64,000 bases of DNA. It comes from Alistipes megaguti (GTDB lineage: Bacteria > Bacteroidota > Bacteroidia > Bacteroidales > Rikenellaceae). How positions within the stretch are numbered: position 1 is the first letter of the stretch; the number at the start of each line of letters is the position of its first letter. Below the pieces are notes generated by a model. That model had not been told where the DNA came from, ran no database searches, and saw only the letters and a program-made list of their open reading frames with translations. Where the stretch lies: the NCBI RefSeq assembly GCF_900604385.1, contig NZ_LR027382.1, positions 1,947,501 through 2,011,500 of the forward strand, read 5' to 3'. A program made the position numbers and the translations under genes. This document shows, piece after piece, positions 51,466 through 59,513 of this stretch.

Positions 51466-52713
51466 ATGACGGAAAGAAGAGTAGTTGTTACGGGCATCGG
51501 AACGATCAACCCGCTCGGTAATAATATTGAAGAGTATTTTTCCAATCTGGAGAAGGGAGTCAGCGGTGCCGCACCCATTACTCATTTTGACGCGGAAAAA
51601 TTTAAGACCAAATTCGCTTGTGAAGTAAAAAATTACGATCCGGCACAGCATTTCGACCGCAAGGAGGTCCGCAAATACGACCTCTTTACGCAGTATGCAC
51701 TGATTGCCGCCACGCAGGCCGTGGAGGATTCGGCTCTCGATCTGGAGACGATCGACAAGGAGCAGGTCGGTGTGATCTGGAGCTCGGGTATCGGAGGACT
51801 CAAATCGTTCTTCGATGAGTGTTTAGGCTATGCCGCAGGGGGAGGAACCCCGCGGTTTAGCCCATTCTTTATTCCCCGCATGATTGCCGATATCGCCGCC
51901 GGGTTCATCTCCATGAAGTACGGCTTCATGGGTCCGAATTACTGTACGGTATCGGCCTGCGCCTCGTCGAACCACGGCATGATCGCCGCCTTCGACACCA
52001 TCCGTTACGGCAAGGCCGACGTGATGGTTGCCGGCGGTTCCGAAGCCGCAGTCAACGAACCGGCCGTCGGGGGATTCAACTCGATGCAGGCACTCTCGAC
52101 GCGTAACGACGATCCGCAGCATGCTTCGCGTCCGTTCGACGCCGACCGTGACGGCTTCGTGATCGGCGAAGGAGCCGGAGCGCTCATTCTCGAGGAGTAC
52201 GAGCACGCCAAGGCCCGTGGAGCGAAGATCTATTGCGAGATCATCGGCGGCGGCGCTTCGGCCGATGCCTACCACTTCACGGCTCCGCACCCCGAAGGAA
52301 AGGGGGCCATCAAGGCCATGCGCGATGCCATCAAGGATGCCGGCATCCGCCCCGAGGATATCGACTATGTGAATGTTCACGGCACATCGACCCCTGCCGG
52401 CGATCTTCCCGAACTGAAGGCCGTAGCGGAGGTTCTGGGCGACCACGTTTACAACGTCAACATCTCGTCGACGAAGTCCATGACGGGTCACCTGCTGGGT
52501 GCCGCCGGAGCCGTTGAGGCGCTGGCCTGCATCTTCGCCATGACGCACGGAGTCGTGCCTCCCACCATCAACTGCGAGCACCTCGATCCGGCGATCGATC
52601 CGAAACTCAACCTGACGCTCAACCAGGCACAGAAACGTGACGTGAAGTGCTGTCTGAGCAATACGTTCGGCTTCGGCGGTCACAACTCGACGGTGATCTT
52701 CCGCAAGCTCTAA
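51466..52713 (+). CDS. fabF: 3-oxoacyl-ACP synthase II
   Basis: The 415-residue thiolase-fold enzyme condenses malonyl-ACP with acyl-ACP. The active-site triad is Cys165 (VSACASSNHG), His305 (NVHGTSTPAGD) and His341 (SMTGHLLGAAG). Length is normal. A run of nine C follows its TAA stop immediately, before the rnc start. Confidence 0.96.
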   Translation: MTERRVVVTGIGTINPLGNNIEEYFSNLEKGVSGAAPITHFDAEKFKTKFACEVKNYDPAQHFDRKEVRKYDLFTQYALIAATQAVEDSALDLETIDKEQVGVIWSSGIGGLKSFFDECLGYAAGGGTPRFSPFFIPRMIADIAAGFISMKYGFMGPNYCTVSACASSNHGMIAAFDTIRYGKADVMVAGGSEAAVNEPAVGGFNSMQALSTRNDDPQHASRPFDADRDGFVIGEGAGALILEEYEHAKARGAKIYCEIIGGGASADAYHFTAPHPEGKGAIKAMRDAIKDAGIRPEDIDYVNVHGTSTPAGDLPELKAVAEVLGDHVYNVNISSTKSMTGHLLGAAGAVEALACIFAMTHGVVPPTINCEHLDPAIDPKLNLTLNQAQKRDVKCCLSNTFGFGGHNSTVIFRKL

Positions 52714-52722
52714 CCCCCCCCC
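52714..52722 (+). repeat. Run of nine C between fabF and rnc
   Basis: The homopolymer begins directly after the fabF stop codon and ends 17 bp before the rnc GTG start. Confidence 0.9.
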
Positions 52723-52739
52723 TAAAAAACGTCCGCGCA

Positions 52740-53513
52740 GTGATTGATTTTCTCTTGCGTCCGCTACGGCGGAATTTCGGGCGTGACCGGGCGTATTACA
52801 AAATGGTCGACGACCTGTTCGGATTCATTCCGCACAACGTCGAACTTTACAAGCTGGCTTTGATTCACAAGTCAGCTTCTTTGGTTTTGGAAGACGGCCG
52901 TGCGATCAACAATGAACGCCTCGAATACCTGGGTGACGCGGTGATCGAGGCCGTAACTTCCGACTATATCTTCATCGAATATCCCGATCGCGACGAAGGC
53001 TTCATGACCCAGCTGCGCTCGAAAATCGTGTCGCGGCAGTCGCTCAATGCCCTGGCTGTGAAGCTGGGCCTGGACCGCTATGTGATTTCGAACGGCGGAG
53101 CGGGCATTGCCCAGAAACACATCTTCGGCGACGCCTTCGAGGCGATGATGGGAGCCGTCTACCTCGATCAGGGGTACGATTTTGTCAACCGGCTGCTCAT
53201 CAACCGCATCTATTACCGCTGCCTGGACCTTGAGGAGCTGACCGAATCGGAGACCGATTTCAAGAGCCGCCTGATCGAGTGGTGCCAGAAGAACCGCCAC
53301 CGGGTGCTTTTCCGTACGGAGAACGAAAAGGGTTCGTCGGCCAACCGTCCGGTCTTCTACTGTACGGTGCTTGTCGACGACATGGAGGTTGGCCACGGTG
53401 CGGGCGATTCGAAGAAGGAGGCCGAACAGCATGCCGCCTTTTCTGTGTCGCAGTATCTGACCGACGAGCAGTGCGCCTTGTTACTGGACAAGGTCGATCG
53501 TCTTTCTCACTGA
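52740..53513 (+). CDS. rnc: Ribonuclease III
   Basis: The 257-residue enzyme cuts double-stranded RNA in rRNA and mRNA processing. The catalytic domain has NNERLEYLGDAVIEA (signature with metal-binding Glu/Asp) and DAFEAMMGAVYLDQG. The dsRNA-binding domain is at about 180-250 (FKSRLIEWCQKN..GAGDSKKEAEQHAA). GTG 52740 is chosen because relatives start with (M/V)IDFLLRPLR; ATG 52803 would cut into the conserved N-terminus. No Shine-Dalgarno is seen; a C9 run lies just upstream. Confidence 0.93.
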   Translation: MIDFLLRPLRRNFGRDRAYYKMVDDLFGFIPHNVELYKLALIHKSASLVLEDGRAINNERLEYLGDAVIEAVTSDYIFIEYPDRDEGFMTQLRSKIVSRQSLNALAVKLGLDRYVISNGGAGIAQKHIFGDAFEAMMGAVYLDQGYDFVNRLLINRIYYRCLDLEELTESETDFKSRLIEWCQKNRHRVLFRTENEKGSSANRPVFYCTVLVDDMEVGHGAGDSKKEAEQHAAFSVSQYLTDEQCALLLDKVDRLSH

Positions 53514-53526
53514 CCCGGGGTCGGGG

Positions 53527-53670
53527 ATTGACAGAGGGGGCTGACCGGGGGCTGACAGAAGGGGCTGACCGGGGGCTGACAGAAGGAGCTGACCGGGGGC
53601 TGACGGAGGTGGCTGACCGGAGACTGACAGAGGTGGCTGACCGGAGGCAGACAGAGACAGCTGACCGGGA
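53527..53670 (+). repeat. 24-bp tandem array 3' of rnc
   Basis: Five 24-bp copies start at 53541, 53565, 53589, 53613 and 53637, each beginning CTGACCGG and ending in a G-rich segment; partial copies flank them. Because 24 is a multiple of 3, both strands stay open as eight-residue repeats, but no start, homology or promoter supports coding. Confidence 0.9.
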
Positions 53671-53781
53671 TTACAGCCCGGGAGAGTCGTACCGGGGGCA
53701 CGGATCGGGCCGTACCGAGTAGCTTGGAATATGCCTGAATTGCGGGACTGACAGGTGTCTGGAAAGAAAACCGTAAAAATC

Positions 53782-54420
53782 ATGGAGAACATACGCAGCA
53801 AGATGACTTCACGAGGCGTCGAGTCTCTCGACGACCGGGAGTTGTTGTCGTTGCTGATCGAGGACGAACAACTGGCCGAGATGTTGTTGGCAACTTACGG
53901 GGGTTCGTTGGCACGCATGACCCGCGAACCGGAAGCCCGATTGCGCATGGTGGGCGGAATGGGGCTCAGGCGGGCCCGAAATCTGTTGTTGGCCGCCGAG
54001 TTGGGCCGCAGGGTGGCGGCTGAAGGGGCGGGGGAGTCCGACTCCATTGCAACGAGCGATGATGTGGTGCGGTTGTTTCGTCCGCAACTTGAACGCTTGA
54101 CCCACGAAGAGTGCTGGGTAGTCTATCTCACTTCATCCAATCGCATCATTGAGCGCCAACGGGTGAGTCAGGGCGGGGTGACAGGGACGGTGGTCGATCA
54201 CCGGTTGATCGCCAAACGGGCCCTTGAGTTGCTCGCCACGCGGCTTATTCTGATTCACAATCACCCTTCGGGGAGTCCGGAGGCGAGTGCGCAGGATCGG
54301 GCGCTGACCGAACGTATTGCCAAGGCGGCTGCACTGTTTGACATTCGGCTGCTGGATCACGTGATCATAGCCCGCGGCGGCGGGGACTTTTCGTTTCGGG
54401 AGGCGGGATTGATCGGATAA
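53782..54420 (+). CDS. radC: RadC family protein (JAB/MPN domain)
   Basis: The 212-residue protein has an N-terminal helix-hairpin-helix-like part (LRMVGGMGLRRARNLLLAAELGRR, about 55-80) and a C-terminal JAB metallo-domain with HNHPSGSPEASAQD supplying zinc ligands. RadC was once linked to DNA repair; its actual role is unsettled. GTG 53755 is in frame, but ATG 53782 (MENIRSKM) is preferred. A 9-bp GC-rich array lies 50 bp after the stop. Confidence 0.9.
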   Translation: MENIRSKMTSRGVESLDDRELLSLLIEDEQLAEMLLATYGGSLARMTREPEARLRMVGGMGLRRARNLLLAAELGRRVAAEGAGESDSIATSDDVVRLFRPQLERLTHEECWVVYLTSSNRIIERQRVSQGGVTGTVVDHRLIAKRALELLATRLILIHNHPSGSPEASAQDRALTERIAKAAALFDIRLLDHVIIARGGGDFSFREAGLIG

Positions 54421-54470
54421 CCGGCCTTGGGGCGGGTTGGACGGAATACCCGGGAGTTCTCGATGATTGG

Positions 54471-54506
54471 CCACCGGGGCCACCGGGGCCACCGGGGCCA
54501 CCGGGA
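54471..54506 (+). repeat. 9-bp tandem array CCACCGGGG, four copies
   Basis: Copies at 54471, 54480, 54489 and 54498 (the last ends GGGA). Three GGGG runs and a final GGG with 5-base loops fit the canonical G-quadruplex pattern on the radC-sense strand. Confidence 0.9.
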
Positions 54507-54701
54507 TAGACGGGGCAGGCCGAGCGTGACCGAGGCAGACGGCAGGAGCAGACGGAGGCCGACGGGGACTGGCCGGCTGACAGCGGCCCTTGGGATAGCG
54601 TTCCATGGGTTAGGCGGGCATTCGGGCGGCAGCCCGCAAGGGGAACTTCCGGTCGGACGGCCCCATGAGAAAATTGTTTTCGGAGTTATCCCGAGAAAGC
54701 G

Positions 54702-54739
54702 AAAAACGACGACATCGAGGGATGCCGTCGTTTTTTTTT
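54702..54739. terminator. Terminator-like hairpin between radC and the BACON pseudogene
   Basis: CGACGACATC pairs with GATGCCGTCG (one A-C mismatch) and is flanked by A-run and T-run, so it can serve both converging transcripts. Confidence 0.75.
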
Positions 54740-54759
54740 GTACTGTGGTCGGGAGCGGT

Positions 54760-55560
54760 TCAGATTCCCAGATAGGTCAATACGTAGCGGTACTCCGAGC
54801 CGAGGTTGTTACGCAGGGTGAACTCCATGCCGTCGATCTCCTCGCCCCGCTGCCAGTTGTCGAGACTGTGGTAGGTGTAGGAGAGATTTCCGGTCACCTT
54901 CTCGCCATTGGTCAGCGTCGTGACCACCTTGACAGGCAGCATGTTACCCGTCGGACCAAGCAGTCCCAGACTGCGTAGCATGTCGGAGTCGTAGATGAAG
55001 ATCAGCCCCGGATCGATGGTCTGAAGCTGGTTGAGCCGTTCGTACTCGTATGTCTGCTTGTGACATTCGCGTCGTAGGTGAACTCCTGCGTGCCGTTCTT
55101 CGTCCACCGGATCTGCGAACAGCTGTTATCCGGTAGATGTAGTGCCCCTCGTCCGACCCGTCTGCGGGGGCCTTCTGCGTAACGGAGATTTCGATCTGCG
55201 TCGAGCCGCAGGTGATGGGATGATGGCCGTGCGGGATTGCTGTCCGAAGTTGGGCTGCAGGGTGATCCGTATGGTATAGTCTCCGGCCAGGTCGCCGTGG
55301 TTGGGCGAGATTGATATCCATTCGGGCGTTTCGGTGCGCGTTTCGCGGATCGAGGTGCTCCACGCTGCCAGGGTGGTGAAGGTTACGCTGGAGCTTCCCG
55401 TTTCGGCTTCGGCTTCGGCCATCTGGACCAGTTGGGAAACGTCGGGAATCTGAATCTGTCCGAAGTCGCCCGCCTGGGTTTTGTCATTGTCGCCGCAGAC
55501 CGCCAGCAGCAGCGTGGAAACCAGCAGCAGCGCAAGGGGCCTGCATGTTTTCATCATCAT
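54760..55560 (-). pseudogene. Frameshifted BACON-domain lipoprotein (C-terminal domain DUF4595-like)
   Basis: The gene starts with ATGs near 55560 and a lipoprotein signal (LLLVSTLLLAVCG). A BACON domain follows (AAWSTSIRETRTETPEWISISPNHG..TIRITLQPN). The frame then breaks three times. At about 55219 the frame shifts between RTAII and ITCGSTQIEIS. At about 55128 it shifts between GHYIY and DNSCSQIRWTKNG. At about 55061 it shifts between FTYDAN and KQTYEYERLNQLQ. Each break is explained by loss of one C (sense strand) from a short C run. The last segment (SDMLRSLGLLGPTGNMLPVKV..SLGSEYRYVLTYLG-like end) resembles DUF4595-type proteins. Sequencing error is an alternative to true decay. Confidence 0.75.
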
Positions 55561-55670
55561 GAGTCTTGAGATTGGACGTTGTTTGCGGCGGTTTGCCCGA
55601 TCCGGGGCCGTCCGTTGTGACAAATAGGAAATAAATCGGGAGCGGGAGGTGTCAATTTCTTTTTATTTTG

Positions 55671-55678
55671 TATTTTTG
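55671..55678 (+). promoter_or_regulatory. -7 box TATTTTTG of glyS
   Basis: Exact TAnnTTTG in a T-rich stretch, 45 bp before ATG 55724. Confidence 0.55.
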
Positions 55679-55723
55679 TCGTTTGGAAGAACAAATCGGA
55701 AAAATCAGTAAATTCAAAATACG

Positions 55724-57268
55724 ATGACTCAGGAAGAACTTTTCAAGAAGCTGGTCGCTCACTGCAAGGAGTACGGATTCGTATTCCCGTCGAGCGAGAT
55801 CTACGACGGTCTGGGTGCGGTCTACGATTACGGACAGAACGGTGTCGAGTTGAAGAACAACATCAAGCGCTACTGGTGGGATTCGATGGTCAAGCTGCAC
55901 GAGAACATCGTGGGGCTCGATGCGGCGATCTTCATGCACCCCAAGACGTGGGAGGCATCGGGCCACGTGGCGGCATTCAACGACCCGCTGATCGACAACA
56001 AGGACTCGAAGAAGCGTTACCGTGCCGACGTGCTGATCGAGGACTGGATCGCCAAGCAGGATGAAAAGATCGAGAAGGAGGTCGAGAAGGCCCGCAAGCG
56101 TTTCGGAGCGGACTTCGACGAGGCCAAGTACCGGGCCACGTCGCCGCGTGTGGCCGAGACGCAGGCCAAGCGTGACGAGGTTCACCGCCGCTATGCCGAG
56201 GCGATGAATGCCAACGATCTGGCCGGGCTGCGGCAGATCATCCTCGACTGCGAGATTGCCTGCCCGATCTCGGGTACGCGCAACTGGACCGAGGTGCGTC
56301 AGTTCAACCTGATGTTCTCGACGCAGATGGGTTCGACGTCCGAAGGTTCGTCGACGATCTACCTGCGCCCGGAGACGGCCCAGGGCATCTTTGTCAACTT
56401 CCTGAACGTGCAGAAGACCGGCCGCATGAAGATTCCGTTCGGTATCGCACAGATCGGCAAGGCCTTCCGCAACGAGATTGTGGCTCGTCAGTTCATCTTC
56501 CGCATGCGCGAGTTCGAGCAGATGGAGATGCAGTTCTTCGTTCGCCCGGGCACCGAGATGCAGTGGTGGAACGAGTGGCGCAACACGCGTATGGCCTGGC
56601 ACCGTGCGCTGGGCTTCGGCGACGACAACTACCGTTTCCACGACCACGAGAAGCTGGCCCACTACGCCAACGCCGCCACCGACATCGAATATAACTTCCC
56701 GTTCGGCTTCAAGGAGGTCGAGGGCATCCACTCGCGTACGGACTTCGACCTGGGCAATCACCAGAAGTATTCGGGCAAGAAGATGCAGTATTTCGATCCG
56801 GAGACGGGCGAGAGCTACGTACCCTACGTGGTGGAGACTTCGATCGGTGTCGACCGCATGTTCCTGCAGGTGATGTCGGCGGCCTACACCGAGGAGCAGC
56901 TCGAGGGCGGCGATACGCGAGTTGTGCTGCGTTTCCCGGCCGCACTGGCACCGGTGAAGGTGGCCATCCTGCCGCTTGTGAAGAAGGACGGCATGCCCGA
57001 AGTGGCGCAGAAGATCGTCGACCTGCTGAAGTACGACTATAACGTGGCCTACGACGAGAAGGATTCCGTCGGCAAACGCTACCGCCGTCAGGATGCCATC
57101 GGTACGCCGTTCTGCGTGACGGTTGACGGCCAGACGCTCGAGGACGGTACGGTGACGGTCCGTCACCGCGACACGATGCAGCAGGAGCGCGTCAAGATCG
57201 AGGCCCTGCCGGCCCTGGTCGACGAGGAGTGCTCCTACCGCAAATTGTTCAAGAAACTGAATCTGTAG
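55724..57268 (+). CDS. glyS: Glycine-tRNA ligase (class II, alpha2 type)
   Basis: The 514-residue enzyme charges tRNA-Gly. Class II motifs are visible: motif 1 region YDYGQNGVELKNNIKRYWWDSM, motif 2 AFRNEIVARQFIFRMREFEQMEMQFF, and motif 3 TSIGVDRMFL. The signature LRPETAQGIFVNF is present. A C-terminal anticodon-binding domain (about 420-510; LAPVKVAILPLVKK) ends it. It is the single-chain eukaryote-like type, not the alpha2beta2 form. ruvX follows 22 bp later. Confidence 0.97.
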   Translation: MTQEELFKKLVAHCKEYGFVFPSSEIYDGLGAVYDYGQNGVELKNNIKRYWWDSMVKLHENIVGLDAAIFMHPKTWEASGHVAAFNDPLIDNKDSKKRYRADVLIEDWIAKQDEKIEKEVEKARKRFGADFDEAKYRATSPRVAETQAKRDEVHRRYAEAMNANDLAGLRQIILDCEIACPISGTRNWTEVRQFNLMFSTQMGSTSEGSSTIYLRPETAQGIFVNFLNVQKTGRMKIPFGIAQIGKAFRNEIVARQFIFRMREFEQMEMQFFVRPGTEMQWWNEWRNTRMAWHRALGFGDDNYRFHDHEKLAHYANAATDIEYNFPFGFKEVEGIHSRTDFDLGNHQKYSGKKMQYFDPETGESYVPYVVETSIGVDRMFLQVMSAAYTEEQLEGGDTRVVLRFPAALAPVKVAILPLVKKDGMPEVAQKIVDLLKYDYNVAYDEKDSVGKRYRRQDAIGTPFCVTVDGQTLEDGTVTVRHRDTMQQERVKIEALPALVDEECSYRKLFKKLNL

Positions 57269-57290
57269 TCGCCGCGCGACGCCATCCGAC

Positions 57291-57704
57291 ATGGGACGGA
57301 TTCTGGCCATCGACTACGGCACCAAACGTACGGGGATCGCTGTGAGCGATCCTCTGCGGTTGATTGCCGGGGGATTGGAGACCGTTCCGACGCGGGATCT
57401 CGAACGCTGGCTGGCCGACTATTTTGCGCGGGAGGAGGTCTCGACCATCGTCATGGGCAAACCCATGCAGATGGACGGCACGCCTTCCGAAACGTGGCGC
57501 TTCATCGAGCCGCTGGCGCGCCGCCTGCAGCGAGCGTGGCCCGACAAGGAGGTGGTCTTTCACGACGAACGCTTCACCTCGGTGCTGGCCCACCGCACGA
57601 TGCTCCAGAGCGGCATTGGACGCATGGCGCGGCGTGACAAGGCGCTGGTGGACAAGATCTCCGCGACGATTATTTTACAAAGTTACATGGAATTCAACCG
57701 ATGA
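57291..57704 (+). CDS. ruvX: Putative pre-16S rRNA nuclease / Holliday junction resolvase RuvX
   Basis: The 137-residue RNase H-fold protein has ILAIDYGTKRTGIAVSDPL with the first catalytic Asp, VMGKPMQMDGTPSE, FHDERFTSVLAHR and KALVDKISATIIL with the last Asp. YqgF proteins mature the 5' end of 16S rRNA; resolvase activity is the older proposal. It overlaps def by 4 bp. Confidence 0.93.
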   Translation: MGRILAIDYGTKRTGIAVSDPLRLIAGGLETVPTRDLERWLADYFAREEVSTIVMGKPMQMDGTPSETWRFIEPLARRLQRAWPDKEVVFHDERFTSVLAHRTMLQSGIGRMARRDKALVDKISATIILQSYMEFNR

Positions 57705-58246
57705 TTTACCCGATAGTGATCTATGGAGACGAGGTGCTTCGCAAGGCGTGTGCACCCGTCACGCCCGAGACGCTCGACGTGAAGAAGTTCGAGGAGGACA
57801 TGTTCCTGACCCTCGACGAGGCGGGCGGCGTAGGGCTTGCAGCCCCGCAGGTGGGCAAGAATCTGCGTTTCTTTGTGGTTGACTGTACGCCGTGGGCCGA
57901 GGAGGACCCGTCGTGTGCCGACTACAAGCGGGCCTTCGTCAACGCCGAAATCTATGAATACTCCGAGGAGACGAAGATCTATAACGAAGGCTGCCTTTCG
58001 TTTCCGGGGATCTATGCCGACGTGCAGCGTTCGCTGCGGATCCGGATGCGCTACCAGGATACGGACTTCGTCGAGCACGACGAGGAGTTCACGGGGCTCA
58101 AGGCATGGGTCATCCAGCATGAGTACGACCACATCCAGGGCAAGGTCTTTACGGACCGCATTTCGCCGCTGCGTCGTCAGCTGCTCAAGAGCAAACTGTT
58201 GAATCTGGCCAAGGGAAAGTTCCGTTGTGCCTACAAAACGCGATAA
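57701..58246 (+). CDS. def: Peptide deformylase
   Basis: The 181-residue metalloenzyme removes formyl groups from new proteins. The three motifs are GVGLAAPQVG (43-52), EGCLSFPG (Cys98 metal ligand) and QHEYDHIQG (His140, Glu141, His144). Translationally coupled to ruvX. The next gene starts 1 bp after the stop. Confidence 0.97.
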   Translation: MIYPIVIYGDEVLRKACAPVTPETLDVKKFEEDMFLTLDEAGGVGLAAPQVGKNLRFFVVDCTPWAEEDPSCADYKRAFVNAEIYEYSEETKIYNEGCLSFPGIYADVQRSLRIRMRYQDTDFVEHDEEFTGLKAWVIQHEYDHIQGKVFTDRISPLRRQLLKSKLLNLAKGKFRCAYKTR

Positions 58247-58247
58247 C

Positions 58248-58556
58248 ATGAAGAAGTTCCTCTTTGCAGCCCTTGCCGTGGCAGCCCTTTCGCTGACGGG
58301 TTGCGTGAAGTCGCCCGTTTCGGGCTTCGCCTATACGGATATCAAGGACGGCATGGCCGTTACGGGCAATGCCGGATCGAGCAAGGTCGGCACGGCCGAG
58401 GTCAAGGGGTACGTAGGTCTGGTGGCGCTGGGCGATGCCAGCATCCAGACGGCGGCCCGCGAAGCCGGCATCACGCGTATCCACCACGTCGACTACCAGA
58501 TGAAGTCCTACGTGGGGCTCTATACCATCTATACGATCATCGTCTACGGTGACTGA
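58248..58556 (+). CDS. TRL-like small lipoprotein
   Basis: The 102-residue lipoprotein (LSLTGCVKSPVSG, Cys19) has the TRL-type sequence GFAYTDIKDGMAVTGN, KVGTAEVKGYVGLVALGDASIQ, AAREAGITRIHHVDYQMKSYVGLY. TRL proteins are small periplasmic or outer-membrane lipoproteins of unknown role, originally named for a position near tRNA-Leu operons in some bacteria. ATG 58248 begins the signal peptide. It likely shares the ruvX-def transcript. Confidence 0.88.
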   Translation: MKKFLFAALAVAALSLTGCVKSPVSGFAYTDIKDGMAVTGNAGSSKVGTAEVKGYVGLVALGDASIQTAAREAGITRIHHVDYQMKSYVGLYTIYTIIVYGD

Positions 58557-58599
58557 TTGTCGACAGCCGGGCGGGCCGTTTCCCGAATGCCGGAAAGGG

Positions 58600-58662
58600 C
58601 CGAGGGGGCCGAAGGGGCAGAAGGAGCTGAAGGGACAGAAGGAGCAGAAGGTGTGGAAGAGG
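58600..58662 (+). repeat. 9-bp degenerate tandem array, seven copies
   Basis: Copies from 58600 every 9 bp (CCGAGGGGG, CCGAAGGGG, CAGAAGGAG, CTGAAGGGA, CAGAAGGAG, CAGAAGGTG, TGGAAGAGG). It ends 6 bp before the ATG of the next gene and stays in frame with it. Confidence 0.9.
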
Positions 58663-58668
58663 TTTGCG

Positions 58669-59214
58669 ATGCCGGAGGATGGAAGGCGGATCGGTCGGGG
58701 CCTTTTGGCGGTTGTGTGCTGCTGGGGAGCCTTGTTGACGGCTTCGGGGCAGGAGATCCGCTCGCACTATGTCTCGAAGGCCGAGACCGACGGCACGATC
58801 TACCACACCCTTCCGGTGACGCTGTTCGAAAATCCCGAGGCGGGCGATCTGACCTTTGACCTTACCTACAAGGAGCACCGTGGAGGACGGGCGACGCTGA
58901 ACTTCACGTGCCGGATGGCACGTCCCGAGACGGTTGATTCCGTGCGTTTTGTTTCGGGCGGCGTAATTCTCTCCGGGCCGGTCGGCCGACTCTACCTAGA
59001 GCCCGAAAAGCGAGGCTGGAAACATCGCTATACGTTCGATCTCGACGCTTCGCAGCTGTGCGGCTTCTTCGACGAGCGCCAGCTCCCTGAAGTGACGCTC
59101 TATATCGATGGACGCCCGTGGCTCTATCGGGCCAAACGTTCGGCCTGGCGCAGCTATGCGCCGATCGGCTACCGGATCTTCGAGATGATCCGCATCAACG
59201 AGGGGGCAGAGTAG
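58669..59214 (+). CDS. Small exported protein of unknown function, bracketed by repeat arrays
   Basis: The 181-residue protein has a signal peptide (about 1-28, LLAVVCCWGALLTASGQ). The mature part is beta-rich: IYHTLPVTLFENPEAGDLTF, ATLNFTCRMARPETVDSVRF, RYTFDLDASQLCGFF and VTLYIDGRPWLYRAKRSAW. I do not recognise a family. A 9-bp array ends just before its start and an 11-bp array begins exactly at its stop codon. Upstream in-frame codons run through the first array as a collagen-like GPKGQK sequence, which I do not regard as coding. Confidence 0.75.
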   Translation: MPEDGRRIGRGLLAVVCCWGALLTASGQEIRSHYVSKAETDGTIYHTLPVTLFENPEAGDLTFDLTYKEHRGGRATLNFTCRMARPETVDSVRFVSGGVILSGPVGRLYLEPEKRGWKHRYTFDLDASQLCGFFDERQLPEVTLYIDGRPWLYRAKRSAWRSYAPIGYRIFEMIRINEGAE

Positions 59215-59265
59215 GGGCCGAATAGGGGCCGAATAGGGGCCGAGTAGGGGCCGAATAGGGGCCGG
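59212..59265 (+). repeat. 11-bp tandem array TAGGGGCCGAA starting at a stop codon
   Basis: Five copies start at 59212, 59223, 59234, 59245 and 59256. The TAG of the first copy is the stop codon of the preceding gene. The GGGG runs separated by 7-base loops fit the canonical G-quadruplex pattern on the sense strand. Confidence 0.93.
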
Positions 59266-59453
59266 ACCGGTGAATGGACCTGGTGTAATGACCGGATATG
59301 AGGCCGGATATGAGGGCTGAGCGAAGCGTCGCGCTGTGGTACAGATAGTTCCGAAGGGCTGGAAGCCTGCTCTCGAATTCTCTGAGATTCTCCTGAATCT
59401 TACCGGATCGGCTTCGGATGTCGGTTCCGCGTGAGGGCTTTCCCCGAAAAAGT

Positions 59454-59489
59454 ACCCCGACAGTCGTGAACACGGCTGCCGGGGTTTTT
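59454..59489. terminator. Terminator-like hairpin before the PL6 gene end
   Basis: CCCCGACAGTCGTG (59455-59468) pairs with CACGGCTGCCGGGG (59471-59484) with two imperfect pairs, then TTTTTC. It lies between converging transcripts. Confidence 0.7.
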
Positions 59490-59513
59490 CGTACCTGCAG
59501 AAGACGGATCTAC

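Larger units (their letters stand above)
54421..54759. other. Intergenic region after radC
   Basis: It contains a 9-bp array (54471-54506), GC-rich unremarkable sequence, and a terminator hairpin at 54702-54739 with nine T. No gene is supported. Confidence 0.6.

Noticed and set aside
53527..53670. CRISPR array from regularly spaced 24-bp repeats after rnc
   Set aside because: The repeats are directly tandem with no unique spacers, no leader and no cas genes nearby.
53507..53801. Minus-strand repeat-protein gene downstream of rnc
   Set aside because: It is an artefact of a 24-bp repeat that is a multiple of three; there is no promoter, start context or homology.
55652..57310. 552-residue minus-strand frame over glyS
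   Set aside because: glyS on the plus strand has all class II synthetase motifs; the antisense frame is compositionally biased and unmatched.
58549..58668. GTG-started N-terminal extension through the 9-bp array of the 181-residue protein
   Set aside because: The extension is low-complexity repeat translation and would bury the signal peptide that starts at ATG 58669.
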